Shown piece after piece: positions 1-7,808 of a DNA stretch of 19,830 nt (positions are counted from its first letter, which is position 1; the number at the start of each line of letters is the position of its first letter). Below the pieces are notes generated by a model. That model saw nothing but the letters and a program-made list of their open reading frames with translations, was not told the DNA's origin and made no database searches. This DNA is from Flavobacteriales bacterium (GTDB lineage: Bacteria > Bacteroidota > Bacteroidia > Flavobacteriales > PHOS-HE28). The stretch spans positions 1 to 19,830 of the forward strand of contig SSGN01000213.1 of NCBI GenBank assembly GCA_008016945.1, in the 5' to 3' direction. A program made the translations under genes and the position numbers.

Positions 1-907
1 CGTGCTTCTCTAAACCTATCCGCACGGCTTCGAGGGCTTGCTGATGTGCCGGGAAGAGGGAGGGAGGTGGGGCCGAAGCGGCGGAAGGGTCGGGGTGGCC
101 CTCCTCACGTTCGTACCGTTCGAACAGCCCCTTCTTCACCAATTGCTCCACCACGGCGGTGGTGCTGCCGCTCGCGTGCACCAGCTTGGCGCGTTCCACT
201 TCCTTGGGCCGGTCGCTCAGGCATTGGCTCAGCTCCACGAAGCGCATCAGCACGTGGAGCTGCTTCGGGGCTTTCTCCAACCGGTCGAACCAGCCGTGCA
301 GGGCGGCTTCGCTCGTCGCTTCCGGTGCCAGCCGGATATAGGTGGCCATCCGTGGCTTCCAATCCTGCTTCAACTGTTCCTCCAGCAGCAGGGCTCCCTG
401 TTCCATCAGACGTTTCACCACAGGCAATGGGTCCTTCAGTCCCAACAGTTCGCCGGCCTGTTCCAACGTCACCACCTGCCCATCCTCCAAGGCGTTCAGC
501 AGGAACACCGCACGCTCCTGGCCGGGTAGGTTATCCTCCACGTGCGGGCCTGCCACCAGGCGTGTCTCGCTGGAGAGGGTGAGTTGTCCGGGCAGGGCCG
601 CGATCATCACCTCGCCCACCGTGCACATGTAGTACGCAGCGATGCGGTCCCAGAGCTCCAACTGCTCGGGCAGCACGATGGGGGCGGGGTCCAGCACGGA
701 GAGGATCGGTCTCGCCTTGCGGTTCAATGGGTCATCGCCATGCACCCGACGCACCACCGCGCCGTACAGCTTGCGCCCGCGCCCGAAGGGCACGGCCACA
801 CGCATGCCCGCCACCACCTCGCACCCCTCCGGTATGGAGTAGGTGAAGGTGCCCGGAACGGCAAGTGGGAGGATGACTTCGGCGTACACGTGGTTCGACC
901 AGGCCAC
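1..907 (-). CDS. priA: Primosomal protein N' (PriA helicase), 5' part, cut by window edge
   Basis: PriA is the 3'-to-5' superfamily 2 helicase that recognises abandoned replication forks and reloads the replisome. About 302 codons are visible. The N-terminal 3'-DNA-binding domain starts with YAEVILPLAVPGTFTYSIPE at about residues 7-26, followed by RVAVPFGRGRKLYGAVV. Near residues 92-108 comes YYMCTVGEVMIAALPG, the stretch typical of Bacteroidota PriA. The winged-helix-like part follows, and the frame stays open to base 1, just before the expected Walker A (GxTGSGKT), which is outside the window. No ATG lies in this frame near the N-terminus. I chose GTG at 907 because it leaves a short leader before YAEVILP; TTG at 931 or GTG at 890 are alternatives. 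The gene is divergent from the small gene at 1015. Identity is firm; the exact start is not. Confidence 0.9.
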   Translation of the reverse strand, partial: MAWSNHVYAEVILPLAVPGTFTYSIPEGCEVVAGMRVAVPFGRGRKLYGAVVRRVHGDDPLNRKARPILSVLDPAPIVLPEQLELWDRIAAYYMCTVGEVMIAALPGQLTLSSETRLVAGPHVEDNLPGQERAVFLLNALEDGQVVTLEQAGELLGLKDPLPVVKRLMEQGALLLEEQLKQDWKPRMATYIRLAPEATSEAALHGWFDRLEKAPKQLHVLMRFVELSQCLSDRPKEVERAKLVHASGSTTAVVEQLVKKGLFERYEREEGHPDPSAASAPPPSLFPAHQQALEAVRIGLEKH

Positions 908-1014
908 AAAGGTGATCGATGAACGGATCAACGGTCGCGGAAGGGCCAAGAACGGCGGTTTTTGGAACGAGGAACGGCGGACAACATTTCGGCGACTCCG
1001 GCTGTCTTATAGGC

Positions 1015-1200
1015 ATGAAGCGCAAGAAGGTGGAGTTCAGGAACAAAATGGCCAGAGCGGTGCGGTTGCCCGTGCAGCGGCCTGTGCCGGAGGAGAAGGA
1101 CCTCTACGACCTTTCCACACCGCTGTGGCACAAGTATTATGAGGCGGTACGGAAGGGGATCCGCTTCCCCCGGTACTACAAGCACGAGCTGAACTGGTGA
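1015..1200 (+). CDS. Small basic hypothetical protein, 61 aa
   Basis: Not recognised. The 61-residue product is strongly basic at its N-terminus (MKRKKVEFRNKMARAVRLPV) and ends in an aromatic, basic stretch (YYEAVRKGIRFPRYYKHELNW). There is no signal peptide and no membrane segment, so a small cytosolic, possibly nucleic-acid- or ribosome-associated protein is plausible, but that is inference. I prefer ATG 1015 because an upstream in-frame ATG at 919 would run into priA and gives an unconvincing N-terminal extension. The residue composition looks like a real protein, but the short length makes a chance frame possible. Confidence 0.5.
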   Translation: MKRKKVEFRNKMARAVRLPVQRPVPEEKDLYDLSTPLWHKYYEAVRKGIRFPRYYKHELNW

Positions 1201-1307
1201 TGGAGTGGGCGGTGTAACGTGCCCACGGCGTTCGCTGGCCGTTCTGTTCCACAGTGGTTTGTTCACGAGCCTGGTGGACAGCCGAGCGGTGGCTGGATCG
1301 ACGCCTC

Positions 1308-1314
1308 TACTTTG
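1308..1314 (+). promoter_or_regulatory. Possible -7 box (TACTTTG) before the sugar permease
   Basis: TACTTTG resembles the Bacteroidota -7 element TAnnTTTG with one base fewer between TA and TTTG. It lies only six bases before the ATG at 1321, so use as a promoter would imply a nearly leaderless mRNA. The same heptamer occurs twice before the gene at 10360. No convincing -33 TTTG is seen at the expected distance. Confidence 0.25.
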
Positions 1315-1320
1315 CACCGC

Positions 1321-2574
1321 ATGTCCGCGAACCCCCATACCCGGTCGGCGGTGCTCGTCCTGGGCGCCCTCTTCTTCTTGTTCGGTTTCACCACGTGGAT
1401 CAACGGGCCGCTGATCGGCTATCTGAAGATCATTTGCGAGCTGAAGGACGGTGCCGAGCCCTTCTATGTCACCTTCGCCTTCTATATCGCCTATTTCGTT
1501 ACGGCCCTGCCGATGTCGGCGGTGTTGCGGCGCACCGGCATGAAGCGCGGTATGATGTACGGCTTGTTCGTGATGGCCATCGGAGCGCTCCTGTTCATCC
1601 CAGCCGCGCAAGCACGTTCCTACCCTCTTTTCCTGGTGGGGCTCTTCGTCATCGGTACGGGCCTCTCGTTGTTGCAAACGGCCAGCAATCCGTACATCAC
1701 CGTGGTAGGTCCTATCGAGAGCGCTGCTTCTCGCATCAGCGTCATGGGCATCTGCAACAAGATGGCCGGGGTGCTGGCCCCGATCGTGCTCGGTGCCCTG
1801 TTGCTGCAGGATGCCGCCACCCTGCAGGCCGACCTGGCCTCCCTCGACGCAACGGCCTATGCCGCCAAGCTGGATGAACTGGCTGCCCGGGTGATCCTGC
1901 CCTACGGGGTGATGGCCGTGGTGCTCTTCGGCCTGGGACTGATGGTGCTTTTCTCGCCCCTGCCCGAACTTGATGTGGAGGTTGATGAACAAGCTGGCGA
2001 TGCTCCGGAACGTGGCATCCTGAGCTATCCGGCGCTGATGCTCGGGGTGGTCGCGCTCTTCCTGTACGTGGGGGGGGAGGTGATGGCTGGAGATACCATT
2101 GGCCTGTATGGTCAGGCCCAGGGCATGCCCTTGGAGGAGACCCGTCACCTCACCAGTTACACGCTCGCCTGCATGGTGGTGGGGTACATCATCGGTATCG
2201 TCGGCGTTCCCCGTTGGTTCACACAGGCCCAAGCACTGGCCTTTTCAGCCGTCCTCGGTGTCCTGCTCACCCTCGCGGCCATTCTGCTCGATGGTGTCGC
2301 CAGTGTGTATTGCATCGCTTTCCTCGGGCTGGCCAATGCCCTGGTGTGGCCCGCCATCTGGCCGCTCGCCATCGCTGGCCTCGGCCGACACTTGAGAACG
2401 GGCAGCGCCTTCCTGATCATGTCCATCGCCGGCGGGGCATTGCTCCCATTGCTCTATGGCCAGCTTTCGGCCATGCCCGCGGTGGGGCCTCAGAACGCCT
2501 ACTGGATGATGGTGCCCTGCTACCTCTTCATCCTCTGGTACGCCCTCAAGGGTGCCCGCTTCACACGCTGGTAG
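1321..2574 (+). CDS. Sugar MFS transporter, FucP/GluP family
   Basis: A 417-residue inner-membrane permease of the fucose/glucose-galactose:H+ symporter branch of the major facilitator superfamily. About 12 hydrophobic segments are visible. The first, ALFFLFGFTTWINGPLIGYL, carries the FFxxGF...WxNxxL pattern of FucP-like permeases. ASNPYITVVGP at residues 121-131 is the conserved TM4 motif of this family. A basic loop RRTGMKRG lies between TM2 and TM3. Length is normal (400-440). The frame is open from 1219, but the 34 residues before ATG 1321 are not membrane-like and lack family resemblance, so 1321 is chosen. The substrate (fucose, glucose, galactose, GlcNAc or another sugar) cannot be read from the sequence. 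No sugar-catabolic gene is adjacent. Family firm, specificity open. Confidence 0.88.
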   Translation: MSANPHTRSAVLVLGALFFLFGFTTWINGPLIGYLKIICELKDGAEPFYVTFAFYIAYFVTALPMSAVLRRTGMKRGMMYGLFVMAIGALLFIPAAQARSYPLFLVGLFVIGTGLSLLQTASNPYITVVGPIESAASRISVMGICNKMAGVLAPIVLGALLLQDAATLQADLASLDATAYAAKLDELAARVILPYGVMAVVLFGLGLMVLFSPLPELDVEVDEQAGDAPERGILSYPALMLGVVALFLYVGGEVMAGDTIGLYGQAQGMPLEETRHLTSYTLACMVVGYIIGIVGVPRWFTQAQALAFSAVLGVLLTLAAILLDGVASVYCIAFLGLANALVWPAIWPLAIAGLGRHLRTGSAFLIMSIAGGALLPLLYGQLSAMPAVGPQNAYWMMVPCYLFILWYALKGARFTRW

Positions 2575-2650
2575 GAACCCGTGGCCCAGATCCCCGTAGA
2601 AGTGTTGAAAACTGCTGGAAGGTGCTGGGACCCAGCCCTACGCCTGCACG

Positions 2651-2658
2651 TACCTTCG
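2651..2658 (+). promoter_or_regulatory. Candidate -7 promoter element (TACCTTCG) for the lipoprotein gene
   Basis: TACCTTCG matches the Bacteroidota TAnnTTTG element with one mismatch and lies 32 bases before the ATG at 2691, a normal leader length. No clear -33 TTTG is visible about 20 bases upstream. Confidence 0.35.
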
Positions 2659-2690
2659 ACACCCGGATAACGAACATATCCGCAGTCTCC

Positions 2691-3593
2691 ATGCGCGTGA
2701 TACACTCTTCGACTTTCGCTTCCGCCCTTGTTCTGGGCCTGTTCATGGCCTCTTGCGGAGGTTCGGACACCACTTCCCACGACCATACGGCCGATACCCT
2801 TGCGGTGGATACCGCACAGAAGGAGACCGAGTTGCTGAGCGTCGCTGGCCGGGTGTTCAGTATCCCCTCTCCGGTACAGACCGTCCTGGCCATGCGCAAA
2901 GCAGGCCTGAAGTATCAGAAGGATCTGACCGCACCGCTGGAGAAGAGCGATGTGGCCACCGGCAAAGTGGCGCAGAGCACCGCGCTCGGCATCTATGGTG
3001 CGGATCTCGCCTATGCCACCGTGCACAAGGATGGACAACGCGCCATGGCCACCCTTCAGGCCATCGAGAAATTGGGCAGCAAGCTGGAACTCACCAACTC
3101 CTTCGACAAAGCCCTGCTGGATCGCTTCAAGAACAACCTCGGTAGCGAGGATAGCCTTCTGCGATTCAGTGGCACGGCATTCCGCGCGGCGGACCAGTAT
3201 CTGAAGAGCAGCCAGCGCGATGATGTGAGCGCCTTGGTCCTTGCCGGAGGATGGATCGAAGCCCTGTACCTGACCGTTTCGGACCCCGCGGCGAGCAAGG
3301 ATCAGGCCTTGGTCAACCGCATCGGCGAACAGAAGAACGGACTTAACGCCCTGGTCGAATTGCTCACAAGCACCGACAAAGAGCAAGCCGCTGCGCCCTT
3401 GGTGACCGCGCTGAAGGAGCTTCAGGGCCTGTTCGCCGGGGTCTCCTCCACCTACACCTTCCAGGAGCCGGTCACCGATGCGACCAAGAAGACCACCTTC
3501 ATCAACAGCACCAGTACCGTCACCATTCCCGCTGATCAACTCTCGGCCATCGTGGCCAAGGTATCGGCCATCCGCAACCTGATGCTCGCCTGA
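2691..3593 (+). CDS. Bacteroidota lipoprotein of unknown function, 300 aa
   Basis: A hydrophobic signal peptide (residues 1-21) ends in the lipobox FMASC, with C22 as the lipidated residue, so the protein is probably anchored in the outer or inner membrane facing the periplasm. The Gly-Gly-Ser-Asp after the cysteine is the usual flexible linker. The mature part begins with a VFSIPSPVQTVLAMRKAGLK stretch and is mostly amphipathic helix, with no known catalytic motif. I recall similar predicted lipoproteins with the same VFSIPSP opening, IYGADLAY and ALVLAGGWIEALY segments in other Bacteroidota, all without assigned function. ATG 2691 is chosen because it gives the signal peptide. The exported protein at 3598 follows after four bases, so the two are probably co-transcribed. 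Confidence 0.82.
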   Translation: MRVIHSSTFASALVLGLFMASCGGSDTTSHDHTADTLAVDTAQKETELLSVAGRVFSIPSPVQTVLAMRKAGLKYQKDLTAPLEKSDVATGKVAQSTALGIYGADLAYATVHKDGQRAMATLQAIEKLGSKLELTNSFDKALLDRFKNNLGSEDSLLRFSGTAFRAADQYLKSSQRDDVSALVLAGGWIEALYLTVSDPAASKDQALVNRIGEQKNGLNALVELLTSTDKEQAAAPLVTALKELQGLFAGVSSTYTFQEPVTDATKKTTFINSTSTVTIPADQLSAIVAKVSAIRNLMLA

Positions 3594-3597
3594 ACCC

Positions 3598-4011
3598 ATG
3601 CGCAGGACATTCCTTCTTCTCAGTCTTTCCATCTCCATCGCCAGCCAGGCCCAGGAGATCTGTGGCACCATCGCTGAACGTTGCGAAAAGCACATCACAA
3701 CGCAGTACATCCCCGATGGCCAGTTCTACCGTGCGCTCCTGCAGGGCGACGAACAAGCCGAGTTCAACCTCACCCTCTTTGGCGGTACCACCTACCGTGT
3801 GGCCGCCTGCAGTGGAGAGGGCGATGGGATCCTCCTTTTCCATGTGGTGGATAAGGACGGTAATGTGCTCTTCAGCAACAAGGATCAGGGGAATGCTCCC
3901 TACTGGGACCTCGCTGTGGCGAATACCATCGACGTACGGATCGAGGCCGGATTGGACCCCACCAAAGCCGGGAGCGGATGTGCCGTGATGCTCATCGGCT
4001 TCAAGAAGTAG
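3598..4011 (+). CDS. Small exported protein of unknown function, 137 aa
   Basis: The N-terminus MRRTFLLLSLSISIASQAQ is a clear Sec signal peptide, cleaved near residues 18-19. The mature protein of about 118 residues starts EICGTIAERCEKH, contains few cysteines (ICG, ERC, AACSG, GCA), and looks like a compact beta sandwich: alternating strands such as YRVAACSGEGDGILLFHVV and the end CAVMLIGFKK. I recall similar short exported proteins in other Bacteroidota but no assigned function. It starts four bases after the lipoprotein stop codon and is followed by a strong terminator, so it closes this two-gene unit. Confidence 0.8.
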   Translation: MRRTFLLLSLSISIASQAQEICGTIAERCEKHITTQYIPDGQFYRALLQGDEQAEFNLTLFGGTTYRVAACSGEGDGILLFHVVDKDGNVLFSNKDQGNAPYWDLAVANTIDVRIEAGLDPTKAGSGCAVMLIGFKK

Positions 4012-4042
4012 ACCGGCTTTCGCGCTCCGACGCAACCTTGCG

Positions 4043-4076
4043 GCGCCCCTCTCGTAAAGAGGGGCGCTCTTTTTTT
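4043..4076 (+). terminator. Intrinsic terminator after the lipoprotein/exported-protein pair
   Basis: A perfect 10-base-pair stem, GCGCCCCTCT (4043-4052) with AGAGGGGCGC (4058-4067), loop CGTAA, is followed by TCT and a T run to 4076. It lies 32 bases after the stop codon at 4011 and separates this unit from the ABC transporter at 4111. Confidence 0.92.
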
Positions 4077-4110
4077 CGGGCATGGCCCAGGAGGGAGGGG
4101 TGAAGGCAGT

Positions 4111-7100
4111 ATGAGTGAGAAGATACTCAAGGCTTTGTTGCAGTTGTTCGCCATCATCGCCAAGGGCGATGCCGTGGCCGAAGGCGCACGTCCGGACAAT
4201 GCGGCGATCCTCGCACGCTTCTTGCGCAAACAGTTCAGCCCCGAGGTGGCCGCCGCGCACATGGCCCGGTATCAGGCTTATGTGCAGGCGTTCCATGCCA
4301 GCGGTGGCCAGAGCCGCAGCGGGCGTAAACGCACCTCGCTCAACTCGGTGAAGGTCCTGAAGATCTGCACCCAGGTGAACGAGGAACTCAACCAGCACCA
4401 GAAGTTCGTGGTGCTGATCCACCTCTTGGAGTTCGTGAACAGCAACGTGGAGGTGACGGAACAGGAAGCCGAGTTCGTGGCCACCGTGGCGGAGACCTTC
4501 AACATCGTACACGAGGATTTCCTCAGCTGCCGCCGATTCGTGGAGTTGCATGGAGAGCATCGCGAGGATGCGGAGAACCTGCTCTATATCGACGCCGCCC
4601 AGCACACCACCACGCAGAAGGCCAAACACATCCATGCCCATGGGCTGGAAGGCGAGATCAGGGTGCTGCACGTGCCCAGCGTGAACCTGTATGTGATGCG
4701 CTACTCCGGCGCGGCCGAAGTCACCATGAACGGCCAACGGATGGGGAGCGACAGCCACTTCGTGCTGAGCAATGGCACCAGTGTGCGTCCGCCCAACGGG
4801 GTGCCCATCTATTACAGCGACATCCTCGCCGCGTTCATGCAGAAGGGCACACGGTCCCGGATCGTGTTCAAGGCCGACGCCATCGAGTACGCGTTCCCCA
4901 ACGGCCGCATCGGCCTCCACGAACTGCGCCTGGCCGAAACAGGGGGTAAGCTCATCGGGATCATGGGGGGGAGTGGCAGCGGCAAGAGCACGCTCCTCAA
5001 CATCCTCAATGGAAACCTGAAGCCGAGCCGTGGCCGTGTGACCATCAATGGCATCGACGTGCACACCGAGCGCGAACGGATCCGTGGGGTGATCGGCCAT
5101 GTGAGCCAGGACGACCTGCTGATCGAGGAGCTTTCCGTTTACCAGAACCTCTTCTACAATGCCAAGCTGTGCTTCGGCGACCTATCCGATGAACAGGTCG
5201 GGGAGCGGGTGTTGCGCATGCTGCAGACGCTGGGGCTCTTCGAGTCGAAGGACCTCAAGGTGGGCAGCCCCTTGGAAAAGACCATCAGCGGTGGCCAGCG
5301 TAAGCGCCTCAACATCGCCTTGGAGCTGATCCGCGAACCCAGTGTCCTCTTCGTGGATGAACCCACCAGCGGCCTCAGCTCGCGCGATTCGGAGAACATC
5401 ATGGATCTCCTGAAGGAGCTCGCCCTCAAGGGCCGACTCGTCTTCGTGGTGATCCACCAACCTTCATCCGATATCTTCAAGCTCTTCGATCGGCTCCTCC
5501 TCATGGACCAGGAAGGGCATCCCGTCTACTACGGCGATCCCGTGGATGCAGTGGTCTACTTCAAACGGGTCACCGGCCAGGTCAACAGCGAGGTGGGGCA
5601 GTGCGGCGCTTGCGGCAATGTGAACCCCGAACAGATCTTCAATATCCTCGAAGCCAAACTCGTGGATGAGTACGGCAACGAAACGGATCAGCGACGCATC
5701 GGACCAGAAGCCTGGAACGAGGTGTTCCGTGCGCAGATGGAAGGCCGCGTGGCCCAGGTGGCCGAGGAACGGAGCGTGCCGAAGAGCACGTTCACCGTAC
5801 CTGGGCGACTTCGCCAGCTGAAGGTCTATTTCCAACGCGATCTCCTGAGCAAGCTGGCCAATCGGCAGTACGTGCTGATCAACATGGTCGAAGCGCCTGC
5901 CCTGGCCTTCATCATGGCGTTCTTCCTGAAGTTCCATCGCGTGGGCCACGGCCTGCCAGAGGAATACGTGTTCCGCCAGAACGACAACATCCCCCAGTAC
6001 CTCTTCATCGCGGTCATCGTGGCCCTGTTCCTCGGCCTTACCGTGAGCGCCGAGGAGATCATCCGCGACCGCAAGATCCTTGCGCGGGAGAAGTTCCTGG
6101 ACCTGAGCTGGATGAGCTACCTGCTGAGCAAGGTGGGCATCCTGTTCCTGATCTCGGCCATCCAGACCGGTCTGTTCGTGCTCGTTGGGCACGCGGTGCT
6201 CGGGATCCAAGGCCAGCACCTTCAGCATTGGCTGCTGCTGTTCAGCGCCTCGTGTTTCGCCAATGTGCTCGGCCTCAACGTAAGCGCGAGTTTCAACAGC
6301 GCCAAAGTGATCTACATCATGATCCCGGTGCTCATCATTCCGCAACTGCTCTTCAGTGGCATCATCGTGAAGTTCGATAAGCTGCATCCCTGGTTCGCTT
6401 CGCAACGAAGCGTACCCGTGGTGGGTAACGTAATGGCCTCGCGTTGGGCCTATGAGGGCCTGGCCGTGACCCAGTTCATGGACAACCGCTATGAGCGGGA
6501 GTTCTATGCCTTGGATCAGCGCATGAAGAACGCCAATTGGAAGAAGGACCTCTGGGTGCGCGAATTGGAGAGCGCGGTGAGCAACGTGCGCCGGGCGTTG
6601 AACGGCTTCCCAGAGGGAGTGGAACTGGAGCATGATCTCGGCCTGCTCCGCACCGAGCTGGCCAAGGAGGCCAGGATGATCAAAGGATTCTCATTCCAGC
6701 GGATCGCCGAATTGGAACCCGATAAGGTGAATGCCGAGGTGCTCGATGAACTGACGGCCGCTCTCAATGTGCTTACCCAGCACTATCGCAATGTCTTCAA
6801 GGCCGCAGAAGCGGAAAAGGAACAACGCATCGCCCGCATGACAGCCGACCCCGAACGGCGTGCGCAGTACTTCGCGCTGATCAATGGACATCGGAACGAA
6901 AGCCTGGCCGATGTGGTGACCAACAAGAACGAGGTGAATGTGATCGTGACCGACGCCGGTGAGCTGATCCAGAAAAGCGACCCGATCTACCTGGAACCCA
7001 CCTACAGCGGTTTCTTCGGTGCCCAGTTCTATGCACCGGCCAAATGGCTCGGCGGCATACGTGTGCCTACCCTGGCCGCCAACACCCTGGTGCTTTGGGC

Positions 7101-7185
7101 CATGTCGCTGTTGCTGGCGATGACGCTCTACTTCGAACTGTTCCCCCGACTGCTGAAAAAGTTCGGAGGCCGAGCGGTCGGCTGA
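4111..7185 (+). CDS. ABCG-type ABC transporter, fused ATPase and permease, with TerB-like N-terminal region (1024 aa)
   Basis: A half transporter with ATPase before permease, as in the ABCG/White family. Residues 1 to about 140 are helical and resemble TerB-like domains (MSEKILKALLQLFAIIAKGD); about 150-265 form a beta-rich linker. The ATPase follows: Walker A GGSGSGKST (286-294), signature ISGGQRKR (392-399), Walker B VLFVDEPTSGLSS (412-424) and switch His449. All catalytic residues are intact, so it should hydrolyse ATP. Permease segments lie near 587-608, 626-645, 671-697, 707-727 and 735-753. Next comes an unusual 230-residue, charged, largely helical insertion, then a last membrane helix near 986-1010. 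Typical ABCG half transporters are 600-700 residues. It probably dimerises in the inner membrane; the substrate is unknown. It has its own transcription unit between a terminator and the convergent siaBC genes. Confidence 0.88.
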   Translation: MSEKILKALLQLFAIIAKGDAVAEGARPDNAAILARFLRKQFSPEVAAAHMARYQAYVQAFHASGGQSRSGRKRTSLNSVKVLKICTQVNEELNQHQKFVVLIHLLEFVNSNVEVTEQEAEFVATVAETFNIVHEDFLSCRRFVELHGEHREDAENLLYIDAAQHTTTQKAKHIHAHGLEGEIRVLHVPSVNLYVMRYSGAAEVTMNGQRMGSDSHFVLSNGTSVRPPNGVPIYYSDILAAFMQKGTRSRIVFKADAIEYAFPNGRIGLHELRLAETGGKLIGIMGGSGSGKSTLLNILNGNLKPSRGRVTINGIDVHTERERIRGVIGHVSQDDLLIEELSVYQNLFYNAKLCFGDLSDEQVGERVLRMLQTLGLFESKDLKVGSPLEKTISGGQRKRLNIALELIREPSVLFVDEPTSGLSSRDSENIMDLLKELALKGRLVFVVIHQPSSDIFKLFDRLLLMDQEGHPVYYGDPVDAVVYFKRVTGQVNSEVGQCGACGNVNPEQIFNILEAKLVDEYGNETDQRRIGPEAWNEVFRAQMEGRVAQVAEERSVPKSTFTVPGRLRQLKVYFQRDLLSKLANRQYVLINMVEAPALAFIMAFFLKFHRVGHGLPEEYVFRQNDNIPQYLFIAVIVALFLGLTVSAEEIIRDRKILAREKFLDLSWMSYLLSKVGILFLISAIQTGLFVLVGHAVLGIQGQHLQHWLLLFSASCFANVLGLNVSASFNSAKVIYIMIPVLIIPQLLFSGIIVKFDKLHPWFASQRSVPVVGNVMASRWAYEGLAVTQFMDNRYEREFYALDQRMKNANWKKDLWVRELESAVSNVRRALNGFPEGVELEHDLGLLRTELAKEARMIKGFSFQRIAELEPDKVNAEVLDELTAALNVLTQHYRNVFKAAEAEKEQRIARMTADPERRAQYFALINGHRNESLADVVTNKNEVNVIVTDAGELIQKSDPIYLEPTYSGFFGAQFYAPAKWLGGIRVPTLAANTLVLWAMSLLLAMTLYFELFPRLLKKFGGRAVG

Positions 7186-7396
7186 GTATCCGCCGCGCTA
7201 AACGAGCCTCGGACAGTACGTGCGGGATCGGAGCAGGAGCGGAGCACCGGACCGCCTGCCCTGGTGTATCGATGGCCATTTCCGACCCACCCTGCGTTGA
7301 ACGGTGGACCAGCGATCGGGTCAATACCAAAGGAATGATCCAGCCGCGCAACGATCGGGCTGTGGGTGGATGGGGAATGGTCCGCTGCTGAAACGA

Positions 7397-7798
7397 CTAT
7401 TCCTTGTTCCCGCCATCCACCTCTTCGATCTCGATCATCTTGAAGGGGATGTTGATGATACCCGCATAGTCTTCGCCGGCCTCGAGCATGTCCTCATCGT
7501 CCGCCTCGTAGTGCCAGAGCACCGTGACTTCGTTGCCCGTGGCCCGAACCCCTTCCAATTTCTTGAACAGGTCCAGGATGCACTTGGACGAACTCGTGTT
7601 GAAGTACTCGAGTTGCACATGGAGCGCGGTCTTGGGCCGTGGCGAACGACCGTATTTGTCCAACCAGTCGATCAAGGGCTTGTAGAAATCGATCGAGTTC
7701 TCGGGGATGGATCGCCCTTTCAATTCAAACAAACCGGAGTCGGGATCGAAATGGACATGAGGCGTCTTGGGGCTGCCTTCGATGGATAGGGCCGTCAT
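7397..7798 (-). CDS. siaC: SiaC family regulatory phosphoprotein (DUF1987)
   Basis: A 133-residue protein of the DUF1987/SiaC family. In Pseudomonas aeruginosa SiaC is phosphorylated on Thr68 by the kinase SiaB, dephosphorylated by the phosphatase SiaA, and in the unphosphorylated form activates the diguanylate cyclase SiaD. Here the core motif LEYFNTSSSKCILDLFKKL is present and its threonine falls exactly at residue 68. The N-terminal strand-rich part (TPHVHFDPDSGLFELKGRSIPE) and the acidic tail (EIEEVDGGNKE) fit the family, and the length is normal. It starts 10 bases after the siaB stop codon on the same strand, so the two are co-transcribed. No SiaA-like phosphatase or GGDEF partner is encoded in the window. 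Target unknown. Confidence 0.9.
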   Translation of the reverse strand: MTALSIEGSPKTPHVHFDPDSGLFELKGRSIPENSIDFYKPLIDWLDKYGRSPRPKTALHVQLEYFNTSSSKCILDLFKKLEGVRATGNEVTVLWHYEADDEDMLEAGEDYAGIINIPFKMIEIEEVDGGNKE

Positions 7799-7808
7799 GA
7801 TGTTCGGT

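Noticed and set aside
1219..1320. N-terminal extension of the sugar permease
   Set aside because: The extra residues are not membrane-like and the permease N-terminus fits ATG 1321.
928..2232. 434-codon open frame on the minus strand opposite the sugar permease
   Set aside because: Its translation is His/Gln/Gly-rich low-complexity sequence, typical of the antisense of a GC-rich gene; the plus-strand frame is a clear MFS protein.
3520..5100. 526-codon minus-strand frame
   Set aside because: Antisense shadow of the exported protein and the ABC transporter; the composition is not protein-like.
5464..6633. 389-codon minus-strand frame
   Set aside because: Lies entirely opposite the ABC transporter, His/Gln-rich, no family resemblance.
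7186..7396. Terminator between the ABC transporter and siaC (convergent)
   Set aside because: Only weak, short inverted repeats (for example GCCGA/TCGGC at the gene end) and no T run on either strand; not strong enough to call.
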